From contig NZ_BQHJ01000006.1 of assembly GCF_021603645.1 (NCBI RefSeq), positions 248,001-312,000 of the forward strand: a stretch of DNA of 64,000 bases, written 5' to 3'. Below, piece by piece: positions 54,031 through 62,595 of this stretch. How positions within the stretch are numbered: the first letter of the stretch is position 1; each line of letters starts with the position of its first letter. The DNA comes from Pseudomonas pseudonitroreducens. GTDB lineage: Bacteria; Pseudomonadota; Gammaproteobacteria; Pseudomonadales; Pseudomonadaceae. Made by a program: the position numbers and the translations under genes. The notes below the pieces were generated by a model. It saw only the letters and a program-made list of their open reading frames with translations, was not told the DNA's origin and did no database searches.

Positions 54031-55083
54031 ATGCCCATGAGCCACCCCACCTGGCTGATCACCTTGCAGAACCTCAGCGGTCGCCTCGGCGCCCGCTATC
54101 GCGGCCCGCAGTCGGCGCACTTCGACGGCACGCGCTTCCATAATCTCGACCGCCAACCGCACAACGGCCTGCGCGCCTTCCTCAAATGGCAGCGTGAGCG
54201 CGGCCGCCAGCAGGAATGGATCACCCAGCCCGGCCCCGACGCCCGTCCGGAGACACCAGCGCGCGTCGCAGGCGACGAGCTGCGCGTCACCTACATCAAC
54301 CACGCCACCCTGCTGATTCAGCACCGCGGCCTGAACATCCTCACCGACCCGCTCTGGTGCGAGCGCACCAGCCCGTTCAGCTTCGTCGGCCCCAAGCGCG
54401 TACATCCGCCGGGTCTGGCGCTGGACGAGTTGCCGCCGATCAACCTGATCCTGGTCAGCCACAACCATTACGACCATCTGGATATCCACAGCCTGCGCGA
54501 GCTGGCCCGGCGCTTCCCGTCGGCGAAGGTGGTGACCGGCCTGGGCAATGGCGAGCTGATCCGCGCCTGCGGCTTCACTGACATCGCCGAGCTGGACTGG
54601 TGGCAGAGCCTGCCGATGCCCGAGGGCATGCTGCTCACTGGCGTGCCGGCGCAGCACTGGTCGGCGCGTTCGCGGCGCGATACCAACCGTACGCTGTGGA
54701 TGGGCTTCGTGCTGGAGTCGCCGGACGGCCCGCTGCTGCTCCCCGGCGATACCGGGCTGGGCGAAGAGTTCGGTCTGATGCATGAACGCTTCGGCCCCAT
54801 GCGCTTCGCCGCCCTGCCGATTGGCGCCTATGAGCCGCGCTGGTTCATGCGCCACCACCACATGAACCCGGACGACGCCGTGCAGGCGCACCAGCATCTC
54901 GACTCGCAGTGCAGCATGGCGATCCACTTCGGTACCTTCCGCCTGAGCGATGAAGGGCAGTTCACGCCGCTCAGCGACCTGGCCAAGGCCCTTGAGCAGC
55001 ACGGCGTGGCCGCAGAGCGTTTCCGCGCGCCCAAGCCCGGCGAGCAGTGGCTCGTGCCACCGATGCCGGATGCTTCCCTCTAG
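54031..55083 (+). CDS. Metallo-beta-lactamase-fold hydrolase (NAPE-PLD/UlaG-like)
   Basis: A 350-residue zinc hydrolase. Metal-binding motifs are [11 protein letters not shown] (HxHxDH), [26 protein letters not shown] and [10 protein letters not shown]. The layout matches the group containing N-acylphosphatidylethanolamine phospholipase D and its bacterial relatives ([32 protein letters not shown]). Substrate not established for bacterial members. The stop TAG is the first triplet of a REP element. Confidence 0.85.
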   Translation: MPMSHPTWLITLQNLSGRLGARYRGPQSAHFDGTRFHNLDRQPHNGLRAFLKWQRERGRQQEWITQPGPDARPETPARVAGDELRVTYINHATLLIQHRGLNILTDPLWCERTSPFSFVGPKRVHPPGLALDELPPINLILVSHNHYDHLDIHSLRELARRFPSAKVVTGLGNGELIRACGFTDIAELDWWQSLPMPEGMLLTGVPAQHWSARSRRDTNRTLWMGFVLESPDGPLLLPGDTGLGEEFGLMHERFGPMRFAALPIGAYEPRWFMRHHHMNPDDAVQAHQHLDSQCSMAIHFGTFRLSDEGQFTPLSDLAKALEQHGVAAERFRAPKPGEQWLVPPMPDASL

Positions 55084-55157
55084 GAGCGAATGTGCTCGCG
55101 AACGTGCTTTCCGGCGGCGGCAGTGCTGGGCGGTTCGCGAGCGAGCTCGCTCCTACA
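55081..55157. repeat. REP pair, AGCGAATGTGCTCGCGAAC variant
   Basis: TAGGAGCGAATGTGCTCGCG and CGCGAGCGAGCTCGCTCCTA are inverted. It overlaps the stop codon of the MBL-fold gene. Confidence 0.85.
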
Positions 55158-55206
55158 GAAAGCCGGGCGTAAGGCCCCTGCAAAAGCGCACGGCGGTTGT
55201 CTCTGG

Positions 55207-55292
55207 GTAGGAGCGGACTTCGTCCGCGATTGGCGTCAGGCCAACACCGGTCCATCGACAACACCCGGTTCGCGAGCCAGCTCCCTCCTGCG
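55207..55292. repeat. Mixed REP pair
   Basis: GTAGGAGCGGACTTCGTCCG (the GGACT class) is paired with CGCGAGCCAGCTCCCTCCTG (the GAGC class), so the two arms come from different repeat classes and only the tips match. Confidence 0.75.
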
Positions 55293-55302
55293 AAGAGCAG
55301 TC

Positions 55303-55866
55303 TCAGTTCTCCCGCACCCGCTTGCTGCAGCAATTGCGATAGCGCTTGCCGCTGTTGCATGGGCACGGCTTGTCGCCGCGGCCGCCCAGTTCCAGCCAGC
55401 TTTCCAGCCGTTGGCGCATGGATTCGCGGACTTCCCGGCGCTCGTCATCCATCTGCGGTTTGCTCAACTCGCGGCTGAGCCAGAGGTAATCCTCCAGCAG
55501 CTCGTCACGCTCCAGCGCATGCAGTTGTTCGGCGAGCGGCACGCCTTCGTAGCGACGCTTCGGGTCGGGCAGGAAGGCGATGGCTTCGCCACCCGGCAGC
55601 ACATTCCACAGGCGGCCCTGGGCATCGCGCCAGCAGGCGCTGAAGCGGGCGCGCAGGGCCAGCCCCGGCCACTCTTCCAGGCACCAGCCGTCTACCCGCT
55701 CACCGCCCAGCCCCTCCACCGCCTTGCCCACCGAGAACCAGGGTTCGCCGGCGATGCTGTCCGGCAGCGGCAGCGGTGCGGCGACTTCGGGCGTGCCGTT
55801 TTCCACCAGGCGGCGGGCGAAGCGGCGCAAGGGGTTGGTCAGGTGCGAGGGGGCGCGAAACGGCAT
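55303..55866 (-). CDS. SEC-C zinc-motif protein
   Basis: A 187-residue protein. The C-terminus holds a SEC-C zinc-binding motif (KPCPCNSGKRYRNCC, residues 167-181), like the tail of SecA and YchJ/YecA proteins. The rest is not assigned. The central WCLEEWPGLALRARFSACWR and helical EQLHALERDELLEDYLWLSR have no recognisable catalytic motif. A role as an adaptor binding SecB or ribosomes is only inference from the motif. Confidence 0.82.
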   Translation of the reverse strand: MPFRAPSHLTNPLRRFARRLVENGTPEVAAPLPLPDSIAGEPWFSVGKAVEGLGGERVDGWCLEEWPGLALRARFSACWRDAQGRLWNVLPGGEAIAFLPDPKRRYEGVPLAEQLHALERDELLEDYLWLSRELSKPQMDDERREVRESMRQRLESWLELGGRGDKPCPCNSGKRYRNCCSKRVREN

Positions 55867-55982
55867 GCAATCACCAGCGGAAGAGGTCGGCGAAAGTCCG
55901 ACCGGAAGGACGCGCCACGATTCCCCATGGCGCGGGAGGCGAGCATTCTAGGCTCGCCTCGGGCTGCGTCAACGCGGGCGAT

Positions 55983-56759
55983 TCAGTAGCTGCGCGTGGA
56001 AATCGGCTTGGCCTGCGTGCCCAACTCGCGCAGCAGGTCGTCAAGCAGCGATGAAGCCCCGAAGCGCAGGTGCTCCGGAGTGATCCAGCCGGCGCCGAAA
56101 CGCTCCTCCACCAGCGCCCGGTAGAGCTGCGCATCGGCCAGCGTGCGCAGGCCGCCGGACACCTTGAGCCCTACCTTGCCGCCCTCCTCCTCGATGGTTT
56201 CGAGCATCACCCGCACCGCCTCGGGCGTGGCGTTCACCGCCACCTTGCCGGTGCTGGTCTTGAGGAAGTCGGCGCCACCGGCGATAGCTTCGCGGCAGGC
56301 CGTGCGGATCAGCTGCGAATCGGCCAGCTCGCCGGTTTCCAGGATCACCTTGAGTCGGTGGTACGGTCCGCACAGCGTCTTGCAGGTACGGATCAGCTCC
56401 ACTGCAGCGGTTGCCTCGCCGGCCTTGAGCTTGCGCCAGGGGTAGACCAGGTCGATCTCGTCGGCGCCCTCGGCGAGGGTCTTGCGCACCTCCTCCACCA
56501 CCTCCGCCAACGGCGCAGTGCCGGCGGGGAAGTTGCACACGCTGGCGACCTTCACGCCGCGTCCGCCCAAGGTGTTGAGCGTGCGCCGGGCTACATGCAC
56601 CAGCTTCGGCCAGACGCACACCGCCGCCACCTCGCCATACGGCGTCAGCGCGCGGCGGCAGAGCTCCACGGTGCTTTGCAGGTCATCGCCGGCATTCAGC
56701 GAGGTCAGGTCCAGCAGGGCGAGCACGCGGCCCGCCGGGGTCTTGCGAGGATCGGTCAT
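55983..56759 (-). CDS. deoC: Deoxyribose-phosphate aldolase
   Basis: The enzyme splits 2-deoxyribose 5-phosphate to glyceraldehyde 3-phosphate and acetaldehyde in deoxynucleoside catabolism. It has 258 residues from the ATG at 56759. It is of the E. coli DeoC type: LLDLTSLNAGDD, VCVWPKLVHVARRTL, VASVCNFPAGTAPL, LKVILETGELAD (Lys), GGADFLKTSTGKVAVNATPE (Schiff-base Lys) and VGLKVSGGLRTLAD. It gives a second, unlinked source of acetaldehyde in this window. It lies downstream of amn-linked repeats. Confidence 0.94.
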   Translation of the reverse strand: MTDPRKTPAGRVLALLDLTSLNAGDDLQSTVELCRRALTPYGEVAAVCVWPKLVHVARRTLNTLGGRGVKVASVCNFPAGTAPLAEVVEEVRKTLAEGADEIDLVYPWRKLKAGEATAAVELIRTCKTLCGPYHRLKVILETGELADSQLIRTACREAIAGGADFLKTSTGKVAVNATPEAVRVMLETIEEEGGKVGLKVSGGLRTLADAQLYRALVEERFGAGWITPEHLRFGASSLLDDLLRELGTQAKPISTRSY

Positions 56760-56800
56760 CGGCAACACTCTCCATCGGCTTTCTTCAGACGGCCTGCACC

Positions 56801-56876
56801 GTAGGGCGCATAACCTGGAACAGGTTATCCGCCGCAACCGCCACGGCGGATAACGCTGGCGCGTTATGCGCCCTAC
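56801..56876. repeat. GTAGGGCGCATAAC palindrome
   Basis: GTAGGGCGCATAACCTGGAA and CGCGTTATGCGCCCTAC are inverted, with inner arms TTATCCGCCG and CGGCGGATAA. It is nearly identical to the copy at 59448 and related to the LuxR-end repeats. Confidence 0.9.
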
Positions 56877-56943
56877 GCGGCTTCCTTGATGCAGCCGGGG
56901 CAATCACCATCGCCCCGGCAGCCGCGCCGCGCCCTGTCGCAGG

Positions 56944-58419
56944 TCAGCGGAACGGCGGCTCGTCAAAGCTGCGCAGCTTGCGCGAGTGCAGCGAGTTGAG
57001 CTGGGTGCGCAGCAGATCGACGGCGGCGATGCCGATGGACAGGTGCTGGCTCACCGCGCGCTGGTAGAACGCGGTGGCCGCGCCGGGCAGCTTGATCTCG
57101 CTGTGCAGCGGCTTGTCCGATACACACAACAGCGTGCCGTAGGGCACCCGCAGACGGTAACCCTGCGCGGCGATGGTGCCGCTTTCCATGTCCACCGCGA
57201 TCGCCCGCGCCAGGTTGATCAGCGGACGTTCCTGGGCCCAGTGCAGCTCCCAGTTGCGGTCGTCGTAGGTGAGCACGGTGCCGGTGCGCAGGCGGCGCTT
57301 GAGCTGGTCGCCGCGCTCGCCGGTGACCACCGCCGCGGCTTCCTGCAGCGCCAGTTGCACTTCCGCCAGCGCCGGGATCGGGATGTGCGGCGGCAGTACG
57401 CGGTCGAGAATGCCGTCGCGACGCATGTAGGCGTGGGCCAGCACGTAGTCGCCGATGGTCTGCGATTGGCGCAGGCCGCCACAGTGGCCGACCATCAGCC
57501 AGCAGTGCGGGCGCAGCACGGCGAGGTGGTCGGTGATGTTTTTCGCGTTGGACGGGCCGACGCCGATGTTCACCAGGGTCACACCGTCGCCATCTTCGGC
57601 GATCAGGTGGTAGGCCGGCATCTGGAAGCGATGCCACTCGACGCTGGCGACAATGGCGTTGGCCTCGCCGGCATCGAGGCCGCGCTCGATGATCACGTTG
57701 CCCGGCAGCACCATGCGCACGAAGCGCGGGTCATCGCGCAGGCGCTCCAGGCCCAGGTGGATGAACTGGTCGACGTAGCGGTGGTAGTTGGTCAGCAGGA
57801 TCCACGGCTGCACATGGCGCCAGTCGCTGCCGGTGTAGTGCACCATGCGGCGCAGGGAAAAGTCGGTGCGCGCGGCGTCGAACAGCGCCAGCGGCATCGG
57901 GTCGGCGTTCTCCCATTCGTACAGACCATCCGCAACGCCGTCGGACGTCGCCGACAGATCAGTGCTGGGGAACACCCGCGCCAGCTCGGCGGCGGTCACC
58001 CCGGAACCGCCCAGCTCGTCACCGCTCTCCACCACGTAGGGGTAAGGAATGTTCTGCTGGCTGACACCGACTTCCACACGCACGGTGAAGTCTTCCATCA
58101 GCGGGCGCAGTTGCTCGAGCAGGTATTTGCGGAAGGCCTTGGGTTGAGTGATGGTCACCGCGTAGGTGCCGGGCACCTGGACCTTGGCGTAGGCGCGGGT
58201 GGTGGAGGGCACTTCGCCCTGGCACAGGTAGGTCACCCGCAGCAGCGGGTAGCGGAATTGTTCGCGCTGCTGCGCGTCGGGGACTTCGCGGTCCTTCAGG
58301 TACCGCTTGAGCGCCTGGTTCAGGGCGCCGGTGGCGCGCTCGTGGAGCACGGCCAGTCGATCGACGGCCTCTTCGGCGGTCTGCGCGACGAAGAACTCGT
58401 CGCCAGTCGTAAGACTCAT
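56944..58419 (-). CDS. amn: AMP nucleosidase
   Basis: The enzyme hydrolyses AMP to adenine and ribose 5-phosphate, controlling the adenylate pool. It has 491 residues from the ATG at 58419 (AGGA 9 nt upstream; an ATG 9 bp earlier abuts the AGG and is less likely). The N-terminal AMN-specific domain is followed by a nucleoside-phosphorylase-fold domain: VTLVNIGVGPSNAKNITDHL, MVGHCGGLRQSQTIGDYVLA, IAVDMESGTIAAQGYRLRVP and LLCVSDKPLHSEIKLPGAA. A GC-rich hairpin (56894-56919) lies beyond the stop. Confidence 0.94.
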   Translation of the reverse strand: MSLTTGDEFFVAQTAEEAVDRLAVLHERATGALNQALKRYLKDREVPDAQQREQFRYPLLRVTYLCQGEVPSTTRAYAKVQVPGTYAVTITQPKAFRKYLLEQLRPLMEDFTVRVEVGVSQQNIPYPYVVESGDELGGSGVTAAELARVFPSTDLSATSDGVADGLYEWENADPMPLALFDAARTDFSLRRMVHYTGSDWRHVQPWILLTNYHRYVDQFIHLGLERLRDDPRFVRMVLPGNVIIERGLDAGEANAIVASVEWHRFQMPAYHLIAEDGDGVTLVNIGVGPSNAKNITDHLAVLRPHCWLMVGHCGGLRQSQTIGDYVLAHAYMRRDGILDRVLPPHIPIPALAEVQLALQEAAAVVTGERGDQLKRRLRTGTVLTYDDRNWELHWAQERPLINLARAIAVDMESGTIAAQGYRLRVPYGTLLCVSDKPLHSEIKLPGAATAFYQRAVSQHLSIGIAAVDLLRTQLNSLHSRKLRSFDEPPFR

Positions 58420-58941
58420 GGTGGGCATCCTGTCTGAACGATCAGCTCCATCTTGCCTGCTTCCGTCACAGAAAGGGATGACAGATTCCGAACCGGCAGG
58501 ACGAGCGGAAGGGTTGAAGAAAGCCTATGACAGAATCCGCGACCGCGAGTGCGGATGACAGCCGAAAGGAATCGACGGCATTCCATTTTCGTATATCGCT
58601 TGTCAGGTCGTCCCAAGCTGCTGGAAGCGTCTTGTTTATCAAGGTGCCGCCGCTAGATTGGCCGCGCTGCGGTCAATCCCGCAGCCGGGTTTGACGGCCT
58701 GATGGTTTGGGCACTTATGCGTCTAGCAATGCACGTGAAGATGATGCCCATCTTTGCAAGCCGTTCTGCGTCTGCAACTCAAGCAGTCACGCTCAATGGC
58801 AGATCGCGCAGGGAGATTCATTCATTGAATGGGTCTGCCGGTTCGTCCAAACGCCGGTCCGTCAACCCCGCGCGGTCTGCCACCCTTCGATTGACGGCGG
58901 AGGGCAGCAGGTACCTTCACTTTGTTTGGGCTGCTACCTCT
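58420..58941. other. Non-coding gap between amn and the BRO-N gene
   Basis: About 520 bp with lower GC than the surrounding genes. An open frame continues upstream from the BRO-N protein, but its codons do not look coding. No repeat of the known classes, promoter or RNA was recognised here. The amn promoter must lie at its left end. Confidence 0.5.
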
Positions 58942-59451
58942 ATGAATCAAGAAGCTCTCAATGCAACTGTATTTATCCGCCACCAGCGCCCGCTCCGGGC
59001 CCTGATGCTGGAAAACCAACCCTGGTTCGCCGCCAGCGATCTGGGCGGCCTGATGGGCTGCCCGGCGGAGCACTTCACCGTACATCGCCTCGACGCCGAC
59101 CTGAAGCGCCGGGAGCGGCTGCAGACCCACAATGGCGAGCAGGACACCTGGCTGGTCTGCGAAGCCGGCTTCTTCAATCTCCTGTCCCGCTACCGCCACC
59201 CGGAAAACCGCAGCCTGCGGCAGTGGATCACCCAGGAAGTCATCCCCGCCCTGCGCGGCCCCACCCTCCCCGTCCAGCCCCCACGCCGCTCCCTGCTGCG
59301 CTGGGAAAGCCGCGACATCGCGCTGCTGGAATGGAACGACCAGCTCTGGGTGCGCTACAGCGACGTGCCGCAGCTCCTGCAGCCCAAAACCGCTACCGCA
59401 CCACGCTCCGGCTGGTGGCGCTCCTTGCGCTGGCGCCTGACGCCCCCGTAG
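58942..59451 (+). CDS. BRO-N domain protein (phage antirepressor-like)
   Basis: A 169-residue protein whose first 105 residues match the BRO N-terminal domain: VFIRHQRPLRALMLENQPWF, ASDLGGLMGCPAEHFTVHRL, NGEQDTWLVCEAGFFNLLSR and NRSLRQWITQEVIPALRG. The C-terminal 60 residues are Arg/Trp-rich and not assigned. BRO-N domains bind DNA in phage antirepressors, but no phage genes are near. The start is placed by homology; no good Shine-Dalgarno precedes it. The stop TAG lies inside a repeat. Confidence 0.75.
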   Translation: MNQEALNATVFIRHQRPLRALMLENQPWFAASDLGGLMGCPAEHFTVHRLDADLKRRERLQTHNGEQDTWLVCEAGFFNLLSRYRHPENRSLRQWITQEVIPALRGPTLPVQPPRRSLLRWESRDIALLEWNDQLWVRYSDVPQLLQPKTATAPRSGWWRSLRWRLTPP

Positions 59452-59524
59452 GGCGCATAACCTGGAACAGGTTATCCGCCGGAATCTCCACGGCGGATAA
59501 CGCTGGCGCGTTATTCGCCCTACG
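59448..59524. repeat. GTAGGGCGCATAAC palindrome, second copy
   Basis: It is nearly identical to 56801-56876: GTAGGGCGCATAACCTGGAA opposite GCGCGTTATTCGCCCTACG. The BRO-N stop codon is its TAG (59449-59451). Confidence 0.9.
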
Positions 59525-59590
59525 AAACCAGGTACACACCGTCGGCACGAAGCCCGAAACCATGTCACAACGTCTTTCCAACGACACCTT

Positions 59591-59622
59591 AACGCAAAGC
59601 ATATTACGCATTGCGTTATACG
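59591..59622 (+). promoter_or_regulatory. higBA promoter and operator palindrome
   Basis: A perfect palindrome ACGCA-T-TGCGT lies at 59606-59616. A wider inverted pair is AACGCAA (59591-59597) with TTGCGTT (59611-59617). A -10-like TATACG overlaps the right arm. Such a site is expected for HigA autorepression, 30-50 bp before higB. Confidence 0.6.
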
Positions 59623-59644
59623 CTAGCCGTGATAACGTTCAACC

Positions 59645-59923
59645 ATGATCACGTCGTTTGCCTGCAAGCACACGCAAGCGCTGTTCGAAGGAGCCTGTCC
59701 GAAAGCATTCCGATCCTTTCAGGCGCAGGCGGAACGGAAGCTGCAAATGCTGGACGCAGCGGCGACGCTGGACTTTCTCAAGTCGCCACCGGGCAATCGC
59801 CTGGAGCTGCTGAAGGGTAACAGGGCTGGCCAGCACAGCATCCGTATCAACGGGCAATGGCGAATCTGCTTTCGCTGGGTCGATGGCAACGTGCACGACG
59901 TTGAGATAGTGGACTACCACTGA
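59645..59923 (+). CDS. higB: HigB toxin, RelE/ParE-fold mRNA interferase
   Basis: A ribosome-dependent endoribonuclease of the HigB type, 92 residues. Family features are FACKHTQALFEGACPKAFRS at the start, LDFLKSPPGNRLELLKGNRA in the middle, and HSIRINGQWRICFRWVDGNV with the basic and aromatic active-site residues. The toxin precedes the antitoxin, the order typical of higBA. It lies 12 bp before higA. Confidence 0.92.
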   Translation: MITSFACKHTQALFEGACPKAFRSFQAQAERKLQMLDAAATLDFLKSPPGNRLELLKGNRAGQHSIRINGQWRICFRWVDGNVHDVEIVDYH

Positions 59924-59935
59924 AGGTAAACAGAC

Positions 59936-60235
59936 ATGACGCAAAATCGCATGCGCCCGGTTCACCCGGGCGAAATCCTCCGGGAGGAATATCTGGCACC
60001 GCTGGAAATGTCGGCCAACGCCTTGGCTACAGCCCTGCGGGTTCCCGCCACGCGAATCCACGAGATCGTCAACGAACGCCGCAGCATTACGGCAGACACC
60101 GCATTGCGCCTGGCACGCTACTTCGGAGGGGACGCTCAGTCCTGGGTCAACCTGCAGACAGCCTTCGATCTGCGCGTCGCAGAGTTGGAATCAGGGCAGC
60201 AGATCATCGACGAGGTCAAGCCGAGGGCGGCATAG
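59936..60235 (+). CDS. higA: HigA antitoxin, Xre-type repressor
   Basis: A 99-residue antitoxin with a helix-turn-helix: MRPVHPGEILREEYLAPLEM, ANALATALRVPATRIHEIVN (the DNA-reading helices) and LARYFGGDAQSWVNLQTAFD. It neutralises HigB and should repress the operon at the palindrome at 59606. The C-terminus ends DEVKPRAA. Confidence 0.93.
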   Translation: MTQNRMRPVHPGEILREEYLAPLEMSANALATALRVPATRIHEIVNERRSITADTALRLARYFGGDAQSWVNLQTAFDLRVAELESGQQIIDEVKPRAA

Positions 60236-60261
60236 CACCGCCCTGAGCCTATCGCTCAACC

Positions 60262-61911
60262 TCACGCCAGGTGCGGCGTCGCCCGCGCCACCAGCGCTTC
60301 CACATCCACCCCGCGCGGCAGGGTGCCGTAGACGCGGCCGCCGTCGTCCAGGCGGCTGGCGATGAACGCGTCGGAGACTACCGAGTTGCCCGCTTCCAGC
60401 AGCAGCTTGGCCTGCAGGGCGACAGCGACGTTCTCGGTGAGCTGGCGGGCGCGGTACTGGATGTCCTGGGTATCGGCGAAGGACGCCTTGAGGTTGCCGA
60501 TGAACGAGGCCAGGCGCGCATCGCCATGGCCGTCGCCGAGTTCGGCGAACAGGGCATCGAGCACGCCCGGCTCCTTGGACAGGGCGCGCAGCACGTCCAG
60601 GCACTGCACGTTGCCCGAGCCTTCCCAGGTGGAGTTGACCGGCGCCTCGCGGTATAGGCGCGGGAGAATGGTGTCCTCGACGTAGCCGGCGCCGCCCAGG
60701 CATTCGGCGGCCTCGTTGATCATTGCGGGGGCGCGCTTGCAGATCCAGTACTTGCCCACGGCGGTGACCAGGCGGGCGAATTTGTCTTCCTGTTCGTCAT
60801 GCAGGTGGTCCAGGGCGCGGCCCATGCGCATGGTCAGGGCCAGCGCGGCTTCGCTTTCCAGGGCGAGGTCGGCCAGCACGTTCTGCATCAGCGGCTGCTC
60901 GGCCAGTACGCGACCGCCGACCTGGCGGTAGGCGCAGTGGTGCGCGGCCTGGGTCAGCGCCTGGCGCATCAGCGAGCTGGAACCGATCATGCAGTCGAAG
61001 CGGGTCATGGCGACCATCTCGATGATGGTCGGCACGCCGCGGCCTTCCTCGCCGACCATCCAGGCCAGCGCGCCACGGTATTCCACTTCGCTGGAGGCGT
61101 TGGACCAGTTGCCCAGCTTGTTCTTCAGGCGTTGGATGTAGAACTCGTTGCGGCTGCCGTCCGGGCGGTGGCGCGGCAGCAGGAAGCAGGTCAGGCCCTT
61201 GTCGGTGTAGGCCAGGGTGAGGAAGGCGTCGCACATCGGCGCCGAGCAGAACCACTTGTGGCCGACCAGCTCGTAGGCCTGGCCCGGGCCGGGCATGCCC
61301 ACCGGATAGGCGCGGGTGGTGTTGGCACGCACGTCGGTGCCGCCCTGCTTCTCGGTCATGGCCATGCCGATGGTGGCGCCGGCCTTCTGCTCGATGGGCA
61401 GGTTGCGCGGATCGTACTCGGTGGAGAGGATTTTCGGCAGCCACTTCTCGGCGATATCCGCTTGCAGGCGGATGGCCGGCACGCTGGCGAAGGTCATGGT
61501 CAGCGGGCAGCCGGTGCCAGCTTCGGCCTGGCTGTGCAGGTAGCTGAGGCCGGCGCGGGCGACCTGGGCACCGGCGCGCGGGTCGGTCCAGGGCATGGAC
61601 GGGATGCCGGCCTCGATGGAGGCGCGCATCAGCTCGTGGTAGGCCGGGTGGAATTCGATCAGGTCGACGCGATGGCCGTAGCGGTCATGGGACTTGAACA
61701 CCGGTTTGTTCTCGTTGGCCAGGAAGCCCGCTGCCATCAGCGGCCCGCCCGCCAGCGCGCCGTAGGCGTCGAGTTTCTGCTCGGCGAAGCCACCGCCGTA
61801 GCGGCGCACCCACTCCTGCAGCGGTACGTCGACGCGATAGAGGTTGGCGCCATCCAGCGGCGGCACCTGGTTGGTCACTTCGTGGGTTTCGGCGTACTGG
61901 TGCGGGATCAT
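60262..61911 (-). CDS. aidB: AidB-type acyl-CoA dehydrogenase
   Basis: A 549-residue FAD protein of the AidB branch of acyl-CoA dehydrogenases; E. coli AidB belongs to the adaptive alkylation response and binds DNA. Motifs are GCPLTMTFASVPAIRLQADI, MAMTEKQGGTDVRANTTRAY (FAD site), VEYRGALAWMVGEEGRGVPT, TRFDCMIGSSSLMRQAL and ECLGGAGYVEDTILPRLYRE. Its start overlaps the tetR stop (ATGA), so it is controlled with that regulator. With TetR as the partner, an acyl-CoA or lipid substrate is as likely as a role in alkylation damage. Confidence 0.88.
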   Translation of the reverse strand: MIPHQYAETHEVTNQVPPLDGANLYRVDVPLQEWVRRYGGGFAEQKLDAYGALAGGPLMAAGFLANENKPVFKSHDRYGHRVDLIEFHPAYHELMRASIEAGIPSMPWTDPRAGAQVARAGLSYLHSQAEAGTGCPLTMTFASVPAIRLQADIAEKWLPKILSTEYDPRNLPIEQKAGATIGMAMTEKQGGTDVRANTTRAYPVGMPGPGQAYELVGHKWFCSAPMCDAFLTLAYTDKGLTCFLLPRHRPDGSRNEFYIQRLKNKLGNWSNASSEVEYRGALAWMVGEEGRGVPTIIEMVAMTRFDCMIGSSSLMRQALTQAAHHCAYRQVGGRVLAEQPLMQNVLADLALESEAALALTMRMGRALDHLHDEQEDKFARLVTAVGKYWICKRAPAMINEAAECLGGAGYVEDTILPRLYREAPVNSTWEGSGNVQCLDVLRALSKEPGVLDALFAELGDGHGDARLASFIGNLKASFADTQDIQYRARQLTENVAVALQAKLLLEAGNSVVSDAFIASRLDDGGRVYGTLPRGVDVEALVARATPHLA

Positions 61912-62591
61912 GGCTGGTCCTCCATCACAGGCGTGGGCCTGGCAGTTTTTGGCAAAGCAGCAGGGAACGCACCGACGGCGCGCAGGCAGAAGTTCACGAG
62001 GGCGTCGCTGACGTCCTCCAGGGAAACCTTGGATTCGCCGGCATCCCGCGCGGCGCGGGCTGGCGGCGAGAGCGGGCCGATCAGCGCCTCGGCAATCGCG
62101 CCGACCAGGCAGGCGGCGGTCAGTTGCACCGGCTGGGGCTGGAATTCGCCGGCGGCGATGCCCTGCTCCAGCAGGGTGACGAACAGGGCGGCGTAGGCTT
62201 CGCGGTAGACCAGGCGCTGCTCGTCCACCTCAGGGTCGACCGGTTCGGCGATCAGCGCAAAGGCCAGCTGACGACTGCCCCAGGCACGGGCGGCGAACTG
62301 GTGCAGGCCGCGGCTCAGGCGCTCGGCGGCGCTGCCCGAGTCGTTCAGCAGCGCGCCCAGCGCATCGACCTCGCGCTGGCTGGCGCGGGCGAAGACTTCG
62401 GCGGCCAGTTCGCCCTTGCCGCTGAAATGCCGATAGAGGCTGCCAGTGGCGATACCGGCGGCGTCCGCCAGGCTCTGCATGGTCAGCGCGGCGAAGCCGC
62501 CGTCGACGACCCGCGCCAACGCCAGCTCGAGAATGCGCTCGCGCAGTTCGCCGTCCTTTTGCAGCCGGGCCTGGGTTTGCCGGTATGCCAT
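61908..62591 (-). CDS. TetR-family transcriptional regulator
   Basis: A 227-residue repressor. The N-terminal TetR helix-turn-helix is clear: RERILELALARVVDGGFAAL, MQSLADAAGIATGSLYRHFS, GKGELAAEVFARASQREV. The rest is a helical ligand-binding domain. Two palindromic operators lie directly upstream (62596 and 62625). It overlaps aidB by 4 nt and likely represses both itself and aidB. Confidence 0.9.
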   Translation of the reverse strand: MAYRQTQARLQKDGELRERILELALARVVDGGFAALTMQSLADAAGIATGSLYRHFSGKGELAAEVFARASQREVDALGALLNDSGSAAERLSRGLHQFAARAWGSRQLAFALIAEPVDPEVDEQRLVYREAYAALFVTLLEQGIAAGEFQPQPVQLTAACLVGAIAEALIGPLSPPARAARDAGESKVSLEDVSDALVNFCLRAVGAFPAALPKTARPTPVMEDQP

Positions 62592-62595
62592 GGTC

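Noticed and set aside
53314-55002. Long minus-strand open frame suggesting a 562-residue RluE fusion
   Set aside because: The N-terminal 350 residues are the antisense shadow of the MBL-fold gene. RluE homology begins at the ATG at 53940.
54031-55083. MBL-fold NAPE-PLD relative as a source of ethanolamine for the eut operon
   Set aside because: The family can release N-acylethanolamines in animals, but bacterial members are uncharacterised and the gene lies 35 kb away with no shared control signal. The link would be speculation.
55983-56759. DeoC as part of the ethanolamine pathway because it also yields acetaldehyde
   Set aside because: It lacks a targeting peptide, lies far from the eut genes and is a standard deoxynucleoside catabolic enzyme.
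58942-60235. Prophage remnant
   Set aside because: Only one BRO-N protein and a toxin-antitoxin pair are present. There is no integrase, structural or lysis gene and no attachment repeat.
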